64,000 bases of DNA, taken from NCBI GenBank assembly GCA_963680875.1, contig OY804583.1, positions 31,485,331 to 31,549,330 on the forward strand, given 5' to 3'. The position numbers and the translations under genes are program-made. Below are positions 10,346 through 22,136 of the stretch, one piece after another (within the stretch, counting starts at the first letter, position 1; each line of letters opens with the position of its first letter). A model generated the notes under the pieces. The model was not told where the DNA came from. It saw only the letters and a program-made list of their open reading frames with translations, and did not search any database. Source of the stretch: Bathymodiolus brooksi. Taxonomy: Eukaryota; Mollusca; Bivalvia; Mytilida; Modiolidae.

Positions 10346-11265
10346 GGTAATGTTTCCTCCTCATATGGTGTATTATATGATTGGTCGTCAATAAACGTCA
10401 AGCGACTTCTCCCGAAGAGCTTTGCGATGCACATAAATATAGTTTAGTTCATTCGCTGTGAGATATGGACCCGTCGGAGGATAGGGGTGTCCAGTGGTTC
10501 TACAGGAATACTTTGTTATTGAAGCGTTTGTGCCAAGACAGGAAAGTAAGAGTAAACGGTCATGTATATAGGTGTGGTAAGGGTACCGATTTTGCATCTG
10601 TTTCTTCTATTTTATATTAAAATTTGAATATGTACCGACAGTGTGGTGTCTTTTTGTTTTTCATTTCATATGGACATAGTAAACTGACAGGCGTAATTAT
10701 TTTATAACAGGATTGAACTAGAAATCACAAATTAATACACTGGAAGCTTATGAGAATAGACGTGAACATATAGAAAGCAAAATGTTATTGTATGTTATAT
10801 AAATCACGAACATATTTACAAATTTGTAACAGTTACTAATGAGAAATAGCGTGTTAGAAAATGGTCGTTTGTAGTCCTTTGCAAGGCAAATTTGATAGAA
10901 TCTTAATGATGGTCCATTACCGCTGTTTTACATACTGGTTTGTCGACTGGTTAGCATTGTTATTGCTTAGCTTGATATTAACAGAGTAAGTAATTGAAAC
11001 AGAAAAACTTGCTATACAAATGAAATTCTCATAGATTTCCACACGAATACAATATGAAATCAAAATAGTAATTTGCTTGTTGTATCTTCTTTTAGGTTTT
11101 TTAGGCGATACATTAATATCAAACAATATCCAATTTGAGGTCATGTTTAGGGTTCATTTCTTTGAACAGACCAATCAGCAAGTAACTTAATTCTTTTCAT
11201 AGCATAGTACATTCCAATATCTGTTGTACGATTGGCCGTGCGCACTAAATTTGATATCTATGTTT
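10346..11265. other. Spacer, nothing recognised
   Basis: About 920 bp of AT-rich DNA. A small match to a retroelement tail (GTGCCAAGACAGGAAAG near 10,530-10,546) is the only hint of structure. Confidence 0.45.
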
Positions 11266-11652
11266 GTATACCCCCGCTCCCCGAAAGTGGGTATACTGTT
11301 TTACCTCTGTCCGTCTGTCCTTTCGTCCGTCCGTCCGTCCGTCCAAGATATTTTTCGTCGCATTTTTCTCAGTAACTGTAGATGGCAGAAATCTGATATT
11401 TGGTCACAAGCATCATATAGATATACCATATTGTGGGTAGCGTCATATTCCTACTTCCTGTTTGCCGACTTAGTTGGTTTTTATACACATTGAACATATA
11501 TGCACATTTTTCCTCACATTTGTCTCAGCAACTATTGATGGTAGAAATCTGATATTTGGTCACAAGCTTCATATAGGTACCCCATATCGTGGGAAGCATT
11601 TTTTGACCCATCAGATTCCTACTTCCTGTTTGCCGAAGAGCGGGGGTATCAT
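11266..11652. mobile_element. MITE-like element with ATACCCCCGCTC inverted ends
   Basis: The left end carries ATACCCCCGCTC (about 11,268-11,279) and the right end its complement GAGCGGGGGTAT (about 11,638-11,649). Inside, two diverged copies of a ~120-bp block lie at about 11,360-11,471 and 11,517-11,639; each has GAAATCTGATATTTGGTCAC and ends in CCTACTTCCTGTTTGCCGA. A GTCC/GTCT-rich stretch near 11,309-11,344 includes a perfect (GTCC)n run. No transposase is encoded. Open frames across it are chance. Confidence 0.65.
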
Positions 11653-12339
11653 AAGTGAGCTTTAGCTCACATGTCATCTTGTTATTATCTGTTGTGCAGT
11701 GTGGTATTTTCTGTTTCTTCTTCATTGTATATAATTGCAAGGTCAAGGATGAATGAAAAGTTATCTGACATGACCCCTCGTGGGATGTTATTTGATGTTA
11801 TGTATCGCAAAAAAAAGATATACAACTAACAAATATTGTTAATTAAATTGGCCTGAAGTTATCATAGATTTCCTCCCTAATATAGATAAATCAAAACGTA
11901 TATATATCACAGTAATATCCTTCGGGTTCAACGCCCGATCAGTTACTAAACTGTACTGTGAATGTTGTTATATGTTCCTGTTTTCAATATTATTGAGGCA
12001 AATACCATAGGTATTTTTGAACGTATTTATGTTTGATACGCCTTCCCGACCAGCTTGGTCACTTGTCCAGCCATCTTTACTAAATCTATAGTATTGTCTA
12101 CACTATATTATACCTTAATATTGATTCATGCTATATTCAACTAATCACGTATTACATAAATCTAACATCAACAATTACAATCTGTTTAGATGAAAATGTA
12201 CTTGCATTGTTTTCTTGTTTACAAAAATAAAGTACATAAACAACATTGATTAGTATTACTCAGTACATTGTTCCGGTTACCATTATGTACTTAGTATGAA
12301 CTTTATATGTGACCCTACTTTAATCTGAACATTATGTAA
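11653..12339. other. Spacer, nothing recognised
   Basis: About 690 bp of AT-rich DNA without a supported feature. Confidence 0.45.
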
Positions 12340-12465
12340 TAAAGTTTGTCAGTGACTTTCGGCAGGTCGGTGGTTTTCTCCGGGTACTTCGGTGTCTTCC
12401 ACATAAAACTGACCGCCACGATATAACTGAAATATTGTTGAAAGTGGTATTAAGCAACATAACCA
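12340..12465 (+). mobile_element. SINE, head truncated
   Basis: AAAGTTTGTCAGTGACTTTC, GGTTTTCTCCGGGTACTTCG and ACTGACCGCCACGATATAAC form the tail half of the family in plus orientation. The head is lost. Confidence 0.7.
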
Positions 12466-12881
12466 TTACCATAAGTCTATTTTAAATCTGCCTTTCTCTT
12501 TATTGGGTTATTTTTTGTTAATATCAAGTGTAAGTGGAGGAAGTTAAACTCGGATGGCGGAAATTTAAAATTAAATAGATAGACTCACATTTCCGAATAA
12601 AAATAGTCAAGCATTATTTGTTTTTGTTTTTATTTCAAATTTATTGAAAAAATATGGGATTTTGTGTCTATCAAATATTATTTCTTAATGATATTGCTAA
12701 CATATGCCGAAACAGACATTTAATATATATTAACAGAATATCATCAAATAATTGAACGTTAGATCCAAATTTGGGCTTTAGTGGACCTACTGTTGCTAAA
12801 CTTATATATATATACGTCTGAAAATTAAATCAATCAGTGTTTAGAATTAGATTTTAGAGCTGTCAAGTTTTTGTTCTTGCC

Positions 12882-12955
12882 TCGATGGGATTTGAACTCA
12901 CACCATTACTGCAGCACCATTCACTTAGCCTTACGTCAGTACTAGTCATGCTGCT
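12882..12955 (-). mobile_element. tRNA-like SINE head
   Basis: Read on the minus strand it has an A-box-like GGCTAAGTGAATGG and a B-box GAGTTCAAATCCC (12,885-12,897 complement), spaced as in a tRNA. The T stem is imperfect, so this is a SINE head or tRNA pseudogene rather than a working tRNA. Duplicated at 16,704-16,775. Confidence 0.55.
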
Positions 12956-13164
12956 CAAACTTACATTATTTATATGAATAATTATTTCATATTAATACAT
13001 AAGTTGCAAAGTCAAACATTCGCTGCTTCATATATGCTATGGATATTTGACGTACAGAAACTCAAGCAATTGTAGTTACATTGAAGAATATAATGTATGG
13101 ATAAATCAATTTGTACTGGGCTTATAATAGTCTGACTGTATTGCTTAATAAGCATGCTTGATAT

Positions 13165-13500
13165 GAGTGATTGTTGTTGTTTAACGCCACATGAACCATC
13201 ATTTAGCTATGTCATGACGAAAATAAGTTGCTTTCGATGGGATGTTATTGTGTCCGCTTTGCATTAGACCAACATGCTTAGTTGGATTTGCATAGTGCTA
13301 GTTCACTGAAGCAACAATCTGTGGGTAGACATGTCGCTCTACTCCGACACATTGTTCTTATTCCGAGCCAAGCCGTCTTTGTTCTTGCACTTTAATGCCG
13401 CGTTTTTAGCGGAGAAGCAACAAATACCAATTTGACCCGACCAGTGTTCGAACTCACAATATACCATATTTTAGTCGAACACGCTAACCATTACGCGTAG
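13165..13500 (-). mobile_element. tRNA-derived SINE (second family)
   Basis: On the minus strand: A-box-like TGGTTAGCGTG (complement of 13,480-13,490), B-box-like GTGAGTTCGAACAC (complement of 13,444-13,457), then the GGTATTTGTTGCTTCTCCGC body and the far end GGCGTTAAACAACAACAATC. The body block is shared with 1-475 and 27.61-27.86 kb. Duplicated at 16,985-17,335. Confidence 0.75.
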
Positions 13501-13850
13501 GATGCCTTTAATCATGTGTAATACAACAAAAACACTTGGTATGTTCAATTCCTTAGACCAAAGTGATAAAGCATTCCGCAGTAGTGTTGGTAAATTCTAC
13601 TCTGTACATTTGTATATAGTGTGATCTAGAACAATTTCGATGTATATGGTTATATAAGAGAGTAACTTCTTTACATAATTTCCATATCAATGTTCAGGTT
13701 ATAAAATTGCATACAAACATTATAGCTGGCTGTAGCATTTGGATTTCTTTTTTTTTATATGAAATTTAAAAAAAAATGAAAACGGCGTCAAAGCATATTA
13801 GTTTGGTAACATGCTACATGCTGCAGTATTCACTTCGATTGTCACTGGTC

Positions 13851-13872
13851 GAGTGAGTGAGTGAGTGAGTGA
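13851..13872. repeat. GAGT microsatellite (short allele)
   Basis: About 5.5 GAGT units directly at the 3' end of the next SINE. The paralogous site at 17,681-17,722 has about 10.5. Confidence 0.9.
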
Positions 13873-14205
13873 ATAATTGTTGCTTAACACCAAATGAGCA
13901 ATTTTCAAGATATATCATCACGAGAACAAGCAAGTGACATGTCAATAAGATGATAATGATGATAATGTCTCCTTTGTACTAGACCAAGTTAGATCTGCAT
14001 AGTGCTAGGTCACTGACATTTAGTCCGCATGTAGACATGTCGCTCCACTTGGATACTGAGCGAATCATTATTTGCTCTTACTCCTTAATACTCTGTGTTT
14101 AGCGAAAAAGCAACAAATACATATTTCATAATCTGATGTTACTCGATCGGGATTCAAACCACACTCAAAGTAATCACGCTAATCATTACACCTCCGATGC
14201 GTTTA
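13873..14205 (-). mobile_element. tRNA-derived SINE (second family, diverged)
   Basis: Same architecture as 13,165-13,500: ATAATTGTTGCTTAACACC end, AGACATGTCGCTCCACTTGG middle, then a head with GGATTCAAACCACACTC (B-box complement) and CACGCTAATCATTAC (A-box complement). The GAGT microsatellite touches its 3' end, a common place for SINE-linked microsatellites. Duplicated at 17,723-18,050. Confidence 0.7.
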
Positions 14206-14275
14206 TGGTCAAAGGAAAAGGACGAAAGGACAAACGATGCTCAACAAAACACTACACAGAAAACTAAAGATTGAG

Positions 14276-14496
14276 CAACACACACTCGGCTAACTGAGAG
14301 ACAGTACCTCATTCGGACCGGTCCTGTCGGCAACACACACTCGGCTAACTGAGAGTCAGTACCTCTTTCGGATCAGTCCTGTCAGAAACACACACTCGGC
14401 TAACTGAGAGGCAGTACCTCTTTCGGATCAGTCCTGTCAGCAACACACACTCGGCTAACTGAGAGACAGTACCTCTTTCGGACCACGTCCTGTCAT
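14276..14496. repeat. 55-bp minisatellite, 4 units
   Basis: Units start at 14,276, 14,331, 14,386 and 14,441, exactly 55 bp apart. Key words are ACACTCGGCTAACTGAGAG and AGTACCTCTTTCGGA. The paralogous array at 18,126-18,613 has nine units. Open frames across it are an effect of repetition. Confidence 0.95.
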
Positions 14497-15696
14497 TCCC
14501 ATTTTTTGTGGGAGCTGTTATTTTGTTATCTTTGTTATTTTGATTTGCTTTACTATTGTGATGTTTTTTACACCCTTTAGTCATTGGTCTTTCTGACCTG
14601 AGTACGCTTCGCTTGTCTTTTATATTGAAGTGATATCATGCATATTCCGTGCTATATTTAACAGTTATAATTCGAAATTCTATTCTTGTATTTTAACATC
14701 GTTAAGGCAGAACATATTTGATTTTAAGAGAAAATAAGAAATGAGTTTTAGATGTTGATAAACGAAATTCACACACGTGTGTCAAGATAGCTGATAATTC
14801 CATTTGTTTATTAATATTTCAAAACTGACTATATTCTTGTGACACGTAGCACACAAAAGACATCAAGAATTGTCTCGTCGAGTCCCGTACGTTAAAGTAA
14901 TCAGCTTTAAGCGGGTGCAAGGAATCAGCTATGTTATTGTTGATTTGTTTACAATTATAAAACTAAATTTTAATAATTTACTGTTATGCATTTTAATAAA
15001 TGACCTTTCTTTAGCTATGTTCTTTTTAATGTAAATATGTATTAAACAAAAAGAATAATTTATAGAAATTTAGAGTTAGTTTTTTGTAGTAAATTTAACA
15101 TTATGGTTCACGTTCCAGTGCGTCAGTTTTGTAACTTATTATTTATAATAGATAATCAGATTTGTGTCCTGATACCAATATCATAGACACAGGCAAGTAA
15201 CGTCAAAGTATGTTCTCACAATAAAAACGGAGATTGAATTTCACTTTTAGATCGACGTTGTATATCGAGGTTTGATATAATTCCTCGGTGAGACGATTAT
15301 TTTTTTTTATTTCAAAACAATAACTATGTGTTACTACTTAAGCATACATTTGGTGTCGTTGTGCAGTTTTTAAACGTTTAAATATCATGTTAAGCAATCG
15401 ATAGAAAGCAATGATACAATTTGGTATATATATGCAGAAAAATGTCCCTTACTATATAAATTCCTGGTTGGTAAAAGGTACATGTAACCTACTTTCTCTA
15501 AAATATGATATTGTCATCAACTAAATATGCTAATCAAATGAAATCTCCATGTTTGTGTTTTGCTTCCTGCATTTTCTACGCAGTATGTTTGTTGTTTCTT
15601 ATCAATTAATGTTTATATTAACTTTCTAACAAGAATTGTGAAAAAAACCAAATTATTATTGTTCAACTTTTAAAATTTGTTTACATCTGATCACAG

Positions 15697-15840
15697 TATC
15701 TTTACGTGTTATCTATAGCGAAATAATAGAGAAATATCTGTATAAAATCTGTATAATAGATATAAAAGACCTTTATATATATAATATACAGATTTTATAC
15801 ATATTTTTCTTTATTTCGCTAGATAAAACGTCAAGATATG
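15697..15840. mobile_element. Hairpin MITE (arms damaged)
   Basis: The left arm starts near TATCTTTACGTG and the right arm ends ATTTCGCTAGATAAAACGTC. The arms are complementary with a short AT-rich loop; inner arms include CTGTATAAAATCTGTAT against ATACAGATTTTATACAT. The left arm carries a change (TCTATAGCG against TCTAGCG) absent from the paralogue at 19,814-19,952. Confidence 0.65.
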
Positions 15841-16618
15841 GACTTAACACATGATATATACATGTACAAAATGTACCTGATTATTAAATGTTTTCTCGCT
15901 TTTATGACGGCTACATTTAACGCATCACGTAAACACAAATAGAGGAAGTTAAAACAAGTTGTTTACTGTTCATAATTATAGTCTGATTTATTATGCATGT
16001 TATATTGGTTTTAACAACTAATAGTATTTACAGCTTTTTAAAAAAAAAAATATTTTGAATTATGAAACGAAATGTCATAGACAGATGATAAAATAAAGAC
16101 CGAAAATTGTAGCTTGCTGTTAATCTGTGTCGGGGGATGATGAGGTTAGAAGCAGGAAATCACTACGTCTGTTTTCTATAACAATGTTCCCTTGTTCCCA
16201 AGTGTAGTAGATTTGTAGATAAGGTTTGAGTATACAGCGTAGATGAGGAAATCATTAAGTGCAAATATACTCAAGACGCCATAGCATCTGAGACATCTGT
16301 TACAAAAGAGGTTGTCATTGTATTAATGATAAATAATTTACATTTGCAACTTACGTTCGCATTTGGTCAATTTGGTCAATTTGGATAATATAAATAGACT
16401 CACATTTCCGAATAAAAATAGTCAAGCATTATTTGTTTTTGTTTTTATTTCAAATTTATTGAAAAAATATGGGATTTTGTGTCTATCAAATATTATTTCT
16501 TAATGAAATTGCTAACATATGCCGAAACAGACATTTAATATATATTAACAGAATATCATCAAATAATTGAACGTTAGATCCAAATTTGGGCTTTAGTGGA
16601 CCTACTGTTGCTAAACTT

Positions 16619-16637
16619 ATATATATATATATATATA
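16619..16637. repeat. TA microsatellite
   Basis: A run of TA dinucleotides, longer than at the paralogous site near 12,805. Confidence 0.85.
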
Positions 16638-16703
16638 CCTCTGAAAATTAAACCAAACAGTGTTTAGAATTAGATTTTAGAGCTGTCAAATTTTTGTTCT
16701 TCC

Positions 16704-16775
16704 CTCGACGGGATTTGAACTCACACCATTGATACACTGCAGCACCATTCACTTAGCCTTACGTCAGTACTAGTC
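16704..16775 (-). mobile_element. tRNA-like SINE head (paralogue)
   Basis: Copy-2 counterpart of 12,882-12,955, with GACGGGATTTGAACTCAC and a GATACA insertion between the box elements. Confidence 0.55.
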
Positions 16776-16984
16776 ATGCTGCTCAAACTTACATTATTTA
16801 TATGAATAATTATTTCATATTAATACATAAGTTGCAAAGTCAAACATTCGCTGCTTCATATATGCTATGGATATTTGACGTACAGAAACTCAAGCAATTG
16901 TAGTTACATTGAAGAATATAATGTATGGATAAATCAATTTGTACTGGGCTTATAATTGTCTGACTGTATTGCTTAATAAGCATG

Positions 16985-17335
16985 CTTGATATGAGTGATT
17001 GTTGTTGTTTAACGCCACATGAACCATCATTTAGCTATGTCATGACGAAAATAAGTTGCTTTCGATGGGATGTTATTGTGTCCGCTTTGCATTAGACCAC
17101 CACGCTTAGTTGGATTTGCATAGTGCTAGCTCACTGAGGCAATAATCTGTGGGTAGACATGTCGCTCTACTCCGACACATTGTTCTTATTCCGATCCAAG
17201 CCGTCTTTGTTCTTGCACTTTAATGCCGCGTTCTTAGCGAAGAAGCAACAAATACCAATTTGACCCGACCAGTGTTCGAACTCACAATATACCATACTTT
17301 AGTCGAACACGCTAACCATTACGCTTAGGATGCCT
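16985..17335 (-). mobile_element. tRNA-derived SINE (paralogue)
   Basis: Copy-2 counterpart of 13,165-13,500 with the same box elements and scattered substitutions. Confidence 0.75.
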
Positions 17336-17680
17336 TTAATCATGCGTAATACAACAAAAACACTTGGTATGTTCAATTCCTTAGACCAAAGTGATAAAGC
17401 ATTCCGCAGTAGTGTTGGTAAATTCTACTCTGTACATTTGTATATAGTGTGATCTAGAACAATTTCGATGTATATGGTTATATAAGAGAGTAACTTCTTT
17501 ACATAATTTCCATATCAATGTTCAGGTTATAAAAATTGAATACAAACATTATAGCTGGCTGTAGCATTTGGATTTCTTTTTTTTTATATGAAATTTAAAA
17601 AAAAAATAAAAACGGCGTCAACGCATATTAGTTTTGTAACATGCTACATGCTGCAGTATTCACTTCGATTGTCACTGGTT

Positions 17681-17722
17681 GAGTGAGTGAGTGAGTGAGT
17701 GAGTGAGTGAGTGAGTGAGTGA
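17681..17722. repeat. GAGT microsatellite (long allele)
   Basis: About 10.5 GAGT units, twice the length of the copy-1 site. Confidence 0.95.
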
Positions 17723-18050
17723 ATAATTGTTGCTTAACACCAAATGAGCAATTTTCAAGATATACCATCACGAGAACAAGCATGCGACATGTCAATAAGA
17801 TGATAATGATGATAATTTCTCCTTTGTACTAGACCAAGTTATATCTTCATAGTGCTAGCTCACTGACATTTAGTCCGCATGAAGACATGTCGCTCCACTT
17901 GGATACCGAGCGAATCATTATTTGCTCTTACTCCTTAATACTCTGTGTTTAGCGAAAAAGCAACAAATACATATTTTATAATCTGATGTTACTCGATCGG
18001 GATTCAAACCACACTCAAAGTAATCACGCTAATCATTACACCTCCGATGC
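17723..18050 (-). mobile_element. tRNA-derived SINE (paralogue)
   Basis: Copy-2 counterpart of 13,873-14,205. Confidence 0.7.
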
Positions 18051-18125
18051 GTTTATGGTCAAAAGAAAAGGACGAAAGGAAAAACGATGCTCAACAAAAC
18101 ACTACACAGAAAACTAAAGATTGAT

Positions 18126-18613
18126 CAACACACACTCGGCTAACTGAGAGGCAGTACCTCTTTCGGACCACTCCTGTCAGCAACTCACACTCGGCTAACT
18201 GAGAGGCAGTACCTCTTTCGGACCAGTCCTGTCAGCATCACACACTCGGCTGAGAGACAGTACCTCTTTCGGACCAGTCCTGTCAGCAACACACACTCGG
18301 CTAACTGAGAGGCAGTCCCTCTTTCGGATCAGTCCTGTCAGCAACACACACTCGGCTAACTGAGAGGCAGTCCCTCTTTCGGATCAGTCCTGTCAGCAAC
18401 ACACACTCGGCTAACTGAGGGACAGTTCCTCTTTCGGACCAGTCCTATCAGCAGCACACACTCGGCTAACTGAGAGACAGTTCCTCTTTCGGACCAGTCC
18501 TGTCAGAAACACACACGGCTAACTGAGAGGCAGTTCCTCTTTCGGACCAGTCCTGTCAGCAACACACACTCGGCTAACTGAGAGGCAGTACCTCTTTCGG
18601 ACCACGTCCTGTC
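18126..18613. repeat. 55-bp minisatellite, 9 units
   Basis: Unit starts: 18,126, 18,181, 18,236, 18,287, 18,342, 18,397, 18,452, 18,507 and 18,560. The third lacks four bases (TAAC) and the eighth two. This array grew, or its paralogue shrank, after the 3.8-kb duplication. Confidence 0.95.
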
Positions 18614-19813
18614 ATTCCCATTTTTTGTGGGAGCTGTAGTTGTTTTTTGTTATTTTGATTTGCTTTACTATTGCGAAGTTTTTCTACACCCTTTAGTCAA
18701 TTGGTCTTTCTGACCTGAGTACGCTGCGCTTGTCTTTTAAATTGAAGTGATATAATGCATATTCCGTGCTATATTTAACAGTTATAATTCGAAATAATAT
18801 TCTTGTATTTTAACATCGCTAAGGCAGAACATATTTGATTTTAAGAGAAAATAAGAAATGAGTTTTAGATGTTGATAAACGAAATTCACACACGTATGTC
18901 AAGATAACTGATAATTCCATTTGTTTATTAATATTTCAAAACTGACTATATTCTTGTGAAACGTAGCACACAAAAGACATCAAGAATTGTCTCGTCGAGT
19001 CCCGTACGTTAAAGTAATCAGCTTTAAGCGGGTGCAAGGAATCAGCTATGTTATTGTTGATTTGTTTACAATTATAAAACTAAATTTTAATAATTTACTG
19101 TTATGCATTTTAATAAATGACCTTTCTTTAGTAATGTTCTTTTTAATGTAAATATGTATTAAACAAAAAGAATAATTTATAGAAATTTAGAGTTAGTATT
19201 TTGTAGTAAATTTAACATTATGGTTCACGTTCCAGTGCGTCAGTTTTGTAACTTATTATTTATAATAGATAATAAGATTTGTGTCCTGATACCAATATCA
19301 TAGACACAGGCAAGTAACGTCAAAGTCTGTTCTCACAATAAAAACGGAGATTGAATTTCACTTTTAGATCGACGTTGTATATCGAGGTTTGATATAATTC
19401 CTCGGTGAGACGATTATTTTTTTTTATTTCAAAACAATAACTATGTGTTACTACTTAAGCATACATTTGGTGTCGTTGTGCAGTTTTTAAACGTTTAAAT
19501 ATCATGCTAAGCAATCGATAGAAAGCAATGATACAATTTGGTACATATATGCAGAAAAATGTCCCTTACTATATAAATTCCTGGTTGGTAAAAGGTACAT
19601 GTAACCTACTTTCTCTAAAATATGATATTGTCATCAACTAAATATGCTAATCAAATGAAATCTCCATGTTTGTTTTTTGCTTCCTTCATTTTCTACGCAG
19701 TATGTTTGTTGTTTCTTATCAATTAATGTTTATATTAACTTTCTAACAAGAATTGTGAAAAAAACCAAATTATTATTTTTCAACTTTTAAAATTTGTTTA
19801 CATCTGATCACAG

Positions 19814-19952
19814 TATCTTTACGTTTTATCTAGCGAAATAATAGAGAAATATCTGAATAAAATCTGTATAATAGATATAAAAGACCTATATAATATACAG
19901 ATTTTATACATATTTTTCTTTATTATTTCGCTAGATAAAACGTCAAGATATG
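19814..19952. mobile_element. Hairpin MITE (intact arms)
   Basis: The arm TACGTTTTATCTAGCGAAATA (about 19,820 on) pairs with the complement ending at about 19,944, and the flanking ATCTT / AAGAT also pair. Inner arms AATAAAATCTGTATA and TATACAGATTTTATAC continue the stem. No coding capacity. Confidence 0.7.
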
Positions 19953-20494
19953 GACTTAGCACATGATATATACATGTACAAAATGTACCTGATTATTAAA
20001 TGTTTTCTCGCTTTTATGACGACTACATTTAACGCATCACGTAAACACACATATAGGAAGTTAAAACAAGTTGTTTACTGTTCATAATCATAGTCTGATT
20101 TATTATGCATGTTATATTGGTTTTAACAACTAATTGTATTTACAGCTTTTTAAAAGTTTTTTTTTTTAATTATGAAACGAAATGTCATAGACAGATGATA
20201 AAATAAAGACCGAAAATTGTAGCTTGCTGTTAATCTGTGTCGGGGGATGATGAGGTTAGAAGCAGGAAATCACTACGTCTGTTTTCTATAACAATGTTCC
20301 CTTGTTCCCAAGTGTAGTAGATTTGTAGATAAGGTTTGAGTATACAGCGTAGATGAGGAAATTATTAAGTGCAAATATACTCAAGACGCCATGACATCTG
20401 AGACATCTGTTACAAAAGAGGTTGTCATTGTATTAATGATAAATAATTTACATTTGCAACTTACGTTCGCATTTGGTCAATTTGGATAATATAA

Positions 20495-22116
20495 GATGTG
20501 AATATTCGATTGTGAACTATATGTATAAAAATAATGCCATTTATGATGTGAAATATCATATATCAAAAAACAGGACCATGCTAGTTGCAGCATATATAGG
20601 GAACATAGGGAACGATCAATTAACTTTTAAGGGATGCTTTTTTAATTCTGTACCCACATACAAAAATTATCATAGAACAAAATGTTTACCTGCAAAAAGT
20701 GAAACATAAATATTTTGATCTTTCAGTTTTCAACAAAAAATGTTGAAGAAATGTTACTGCTTATTCATGTGAAAAATATAATCTGATATTATTTCTTGTG
20801 ATAAATAATTGTCTGACGGCGGGAAAACATAACTCTTAAAAGTGATACGCTCGGTCCTGTATACAGAACGGGAATCAAAATCATAAACAAGTATTACTAA
20901 CTCACTATTAGTTCAAACACATTTCTCCTTTAAAAAACTAATGATAATTATCATAGAAGTGTGTATCAAGCACACATCACAACGAGTGAGGTGATATAAT
21001 TTGTAAGGAGAGGACTTCATATAAGTTGGTATAACTTGCTGTCCAATCCTATTGTTTATGTACAATAAAATATTATTAAACTAAGGTGATATATATCCTA
21101 CTAAGCGTGTTTACAAACTCTGATAGTATAGCAATGTAATTACAATCAGATCGCTCACTTGCTTCCATTGTGTGACATGTCGTAGCGTGAGAGATCTGTA
21201 GCAAGTCCATTATGAGTCACACGTGAGTAACCTTATGTCATGAATATATAATGATACGAAAAATCAGTGTTTCGGGGAATCGGATTGCTCGTAGCATGCA
21301 AAGCAGTTATGTAACATTTTCGTATTTGCAATGGCCGTTTTCGTTGGCTGGTATATAGGGTTACTCGCAGGGTGACCCGTAGTGTGGCTTCCTCAGATCT
21401 CCCATGCCGTGACATATCAGTAAAGGGGAACGAGATATATGATTTTAATGAGATTAATAATATTGCCTCAAGGTCGTATTTTTAAATCCTTTGCGTGCTA
21501 AACTTTGCACGATGAAACTGATACGGTGTATTGATGCAATGTCACGTAATGTACGGAAATGGATACAAGACATTAATTACATTTGTTATGTATAGTGACA
21601 CACTTGTCTACCTATAACCTTGAATAAACTGCAATAAAGTATAAACCGAACTTTAAATAAAATCCTAATATAGAAGACGGGTCTCCATTTATCCTATATC
21701 CACCACAGATTGTTCTCTTCTGCGCATCAACGTATTTTCCAAGGAACACTATGGATGTAAATGAACACTACACTTAGCCACAAAAAAAAGTGAAGAAACG
21801 CCCCATTAATATATATTTTGTTTTGACAGCCACTGTAGTATTTAAAAAAGCAGTTAATAAAATAATCAAATTTTAAGAATCCAATAATAACTCTGTTTTT
21901 TAGGGTTAACTATTTTTTCGATGAAGGGGAATACGACCAATATTCCATGACTTGTTGGATTTTGTTCTTCAGCAAAGACATAAGATTGTTGTAAGAAATG
22001 AACTATAACAACCAAATATCTAATTGGAGGGAAACCGGAGAGAAATACAGAATGATGAAATAGGCCGAAAATTCGTTTCTATGTATTACAACCTCTTCGA
22101 ATAGCTTGTGAGCTGG
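20495..22116. other. Unique AT-rich stretch
   Basis: No gene or known repeat recognised in 1.6 kb. Open frames of 60-78 codons lack domains, and the one across the duplication edge (20,473-20,709) starts at TTG. A weak inverted pair around AGATCTG (about 21,174-21,201 and 21,392-21,418) is too decayed to call. Confidence 0.45.
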
Positions 22117-22136
22117 TTTGATTTGATTTGATTTTT
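22117..22136. repeat. TTTGA short tandem repeat
   Basis: About four TTTGA units at the 3' end of the following minus-strand SINE. Confidence 0.8.

Larger units (their letters stand above)
12579..16393. repeat. Segmental tandem duplication, copy 1 (3.8 kb)
   Basis: The sequence from ATAGACTCACATTTCCG (12,579) to GGATAATATAA (16,393) is repeated directly after itself at 16,394-20,494 with few substitutions. The anchor AGACTCACATTTCC sits at 12,581 and 16,396, an offset of 3,815. It holds SINEs, a 55-bp minisatellite, a GAGT microsatellite and a hairpin element, listed separately; 14.6-15.7 and 15.85-16.39 kb hold nothing else that I recognise. No gene seen. Confidence 0.9.
16394..20494. repeat. 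Segmental tandem duplication, copy 2 (4.1 kb)
   Basis: The direct neighbour of copy 1 in the same orientation, with near-identical sequence throughout. It is longer by about 290 bp, which the larger 55-bp minisatellite and GAGT run nearly account for. Copy 1 ends with TTTGGTCAA doubled just before the junction, while copy 2 has it once. Beyond 20,494 the sequence becomes unique. Confidence 0.9.

Noticed and set aside
11309..11344. GTCC-rich run as an independent microsatellite locus
   Set aside because: It is part of the MITE-like element at 11,266-11,652, so I list it within that feature.
12882..12955. Functional tRNA gene on the minus strand
   Set aside because: A- and B-box-like segments exist but the T stem has a mismatch and I could not build acceptor and anticodon stems; it fits a SINE head better.
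14345..14584. 79-codon frame on the minus strand
   Set aside because: It lies in the 55-bp minisatellite; the repeated peptide reflects the tandem repeat.
21174..21418. Possible MITE with ends around AGATCTG
   Set aside because: The arms match at only about two thirds of positions and I see no second copy.
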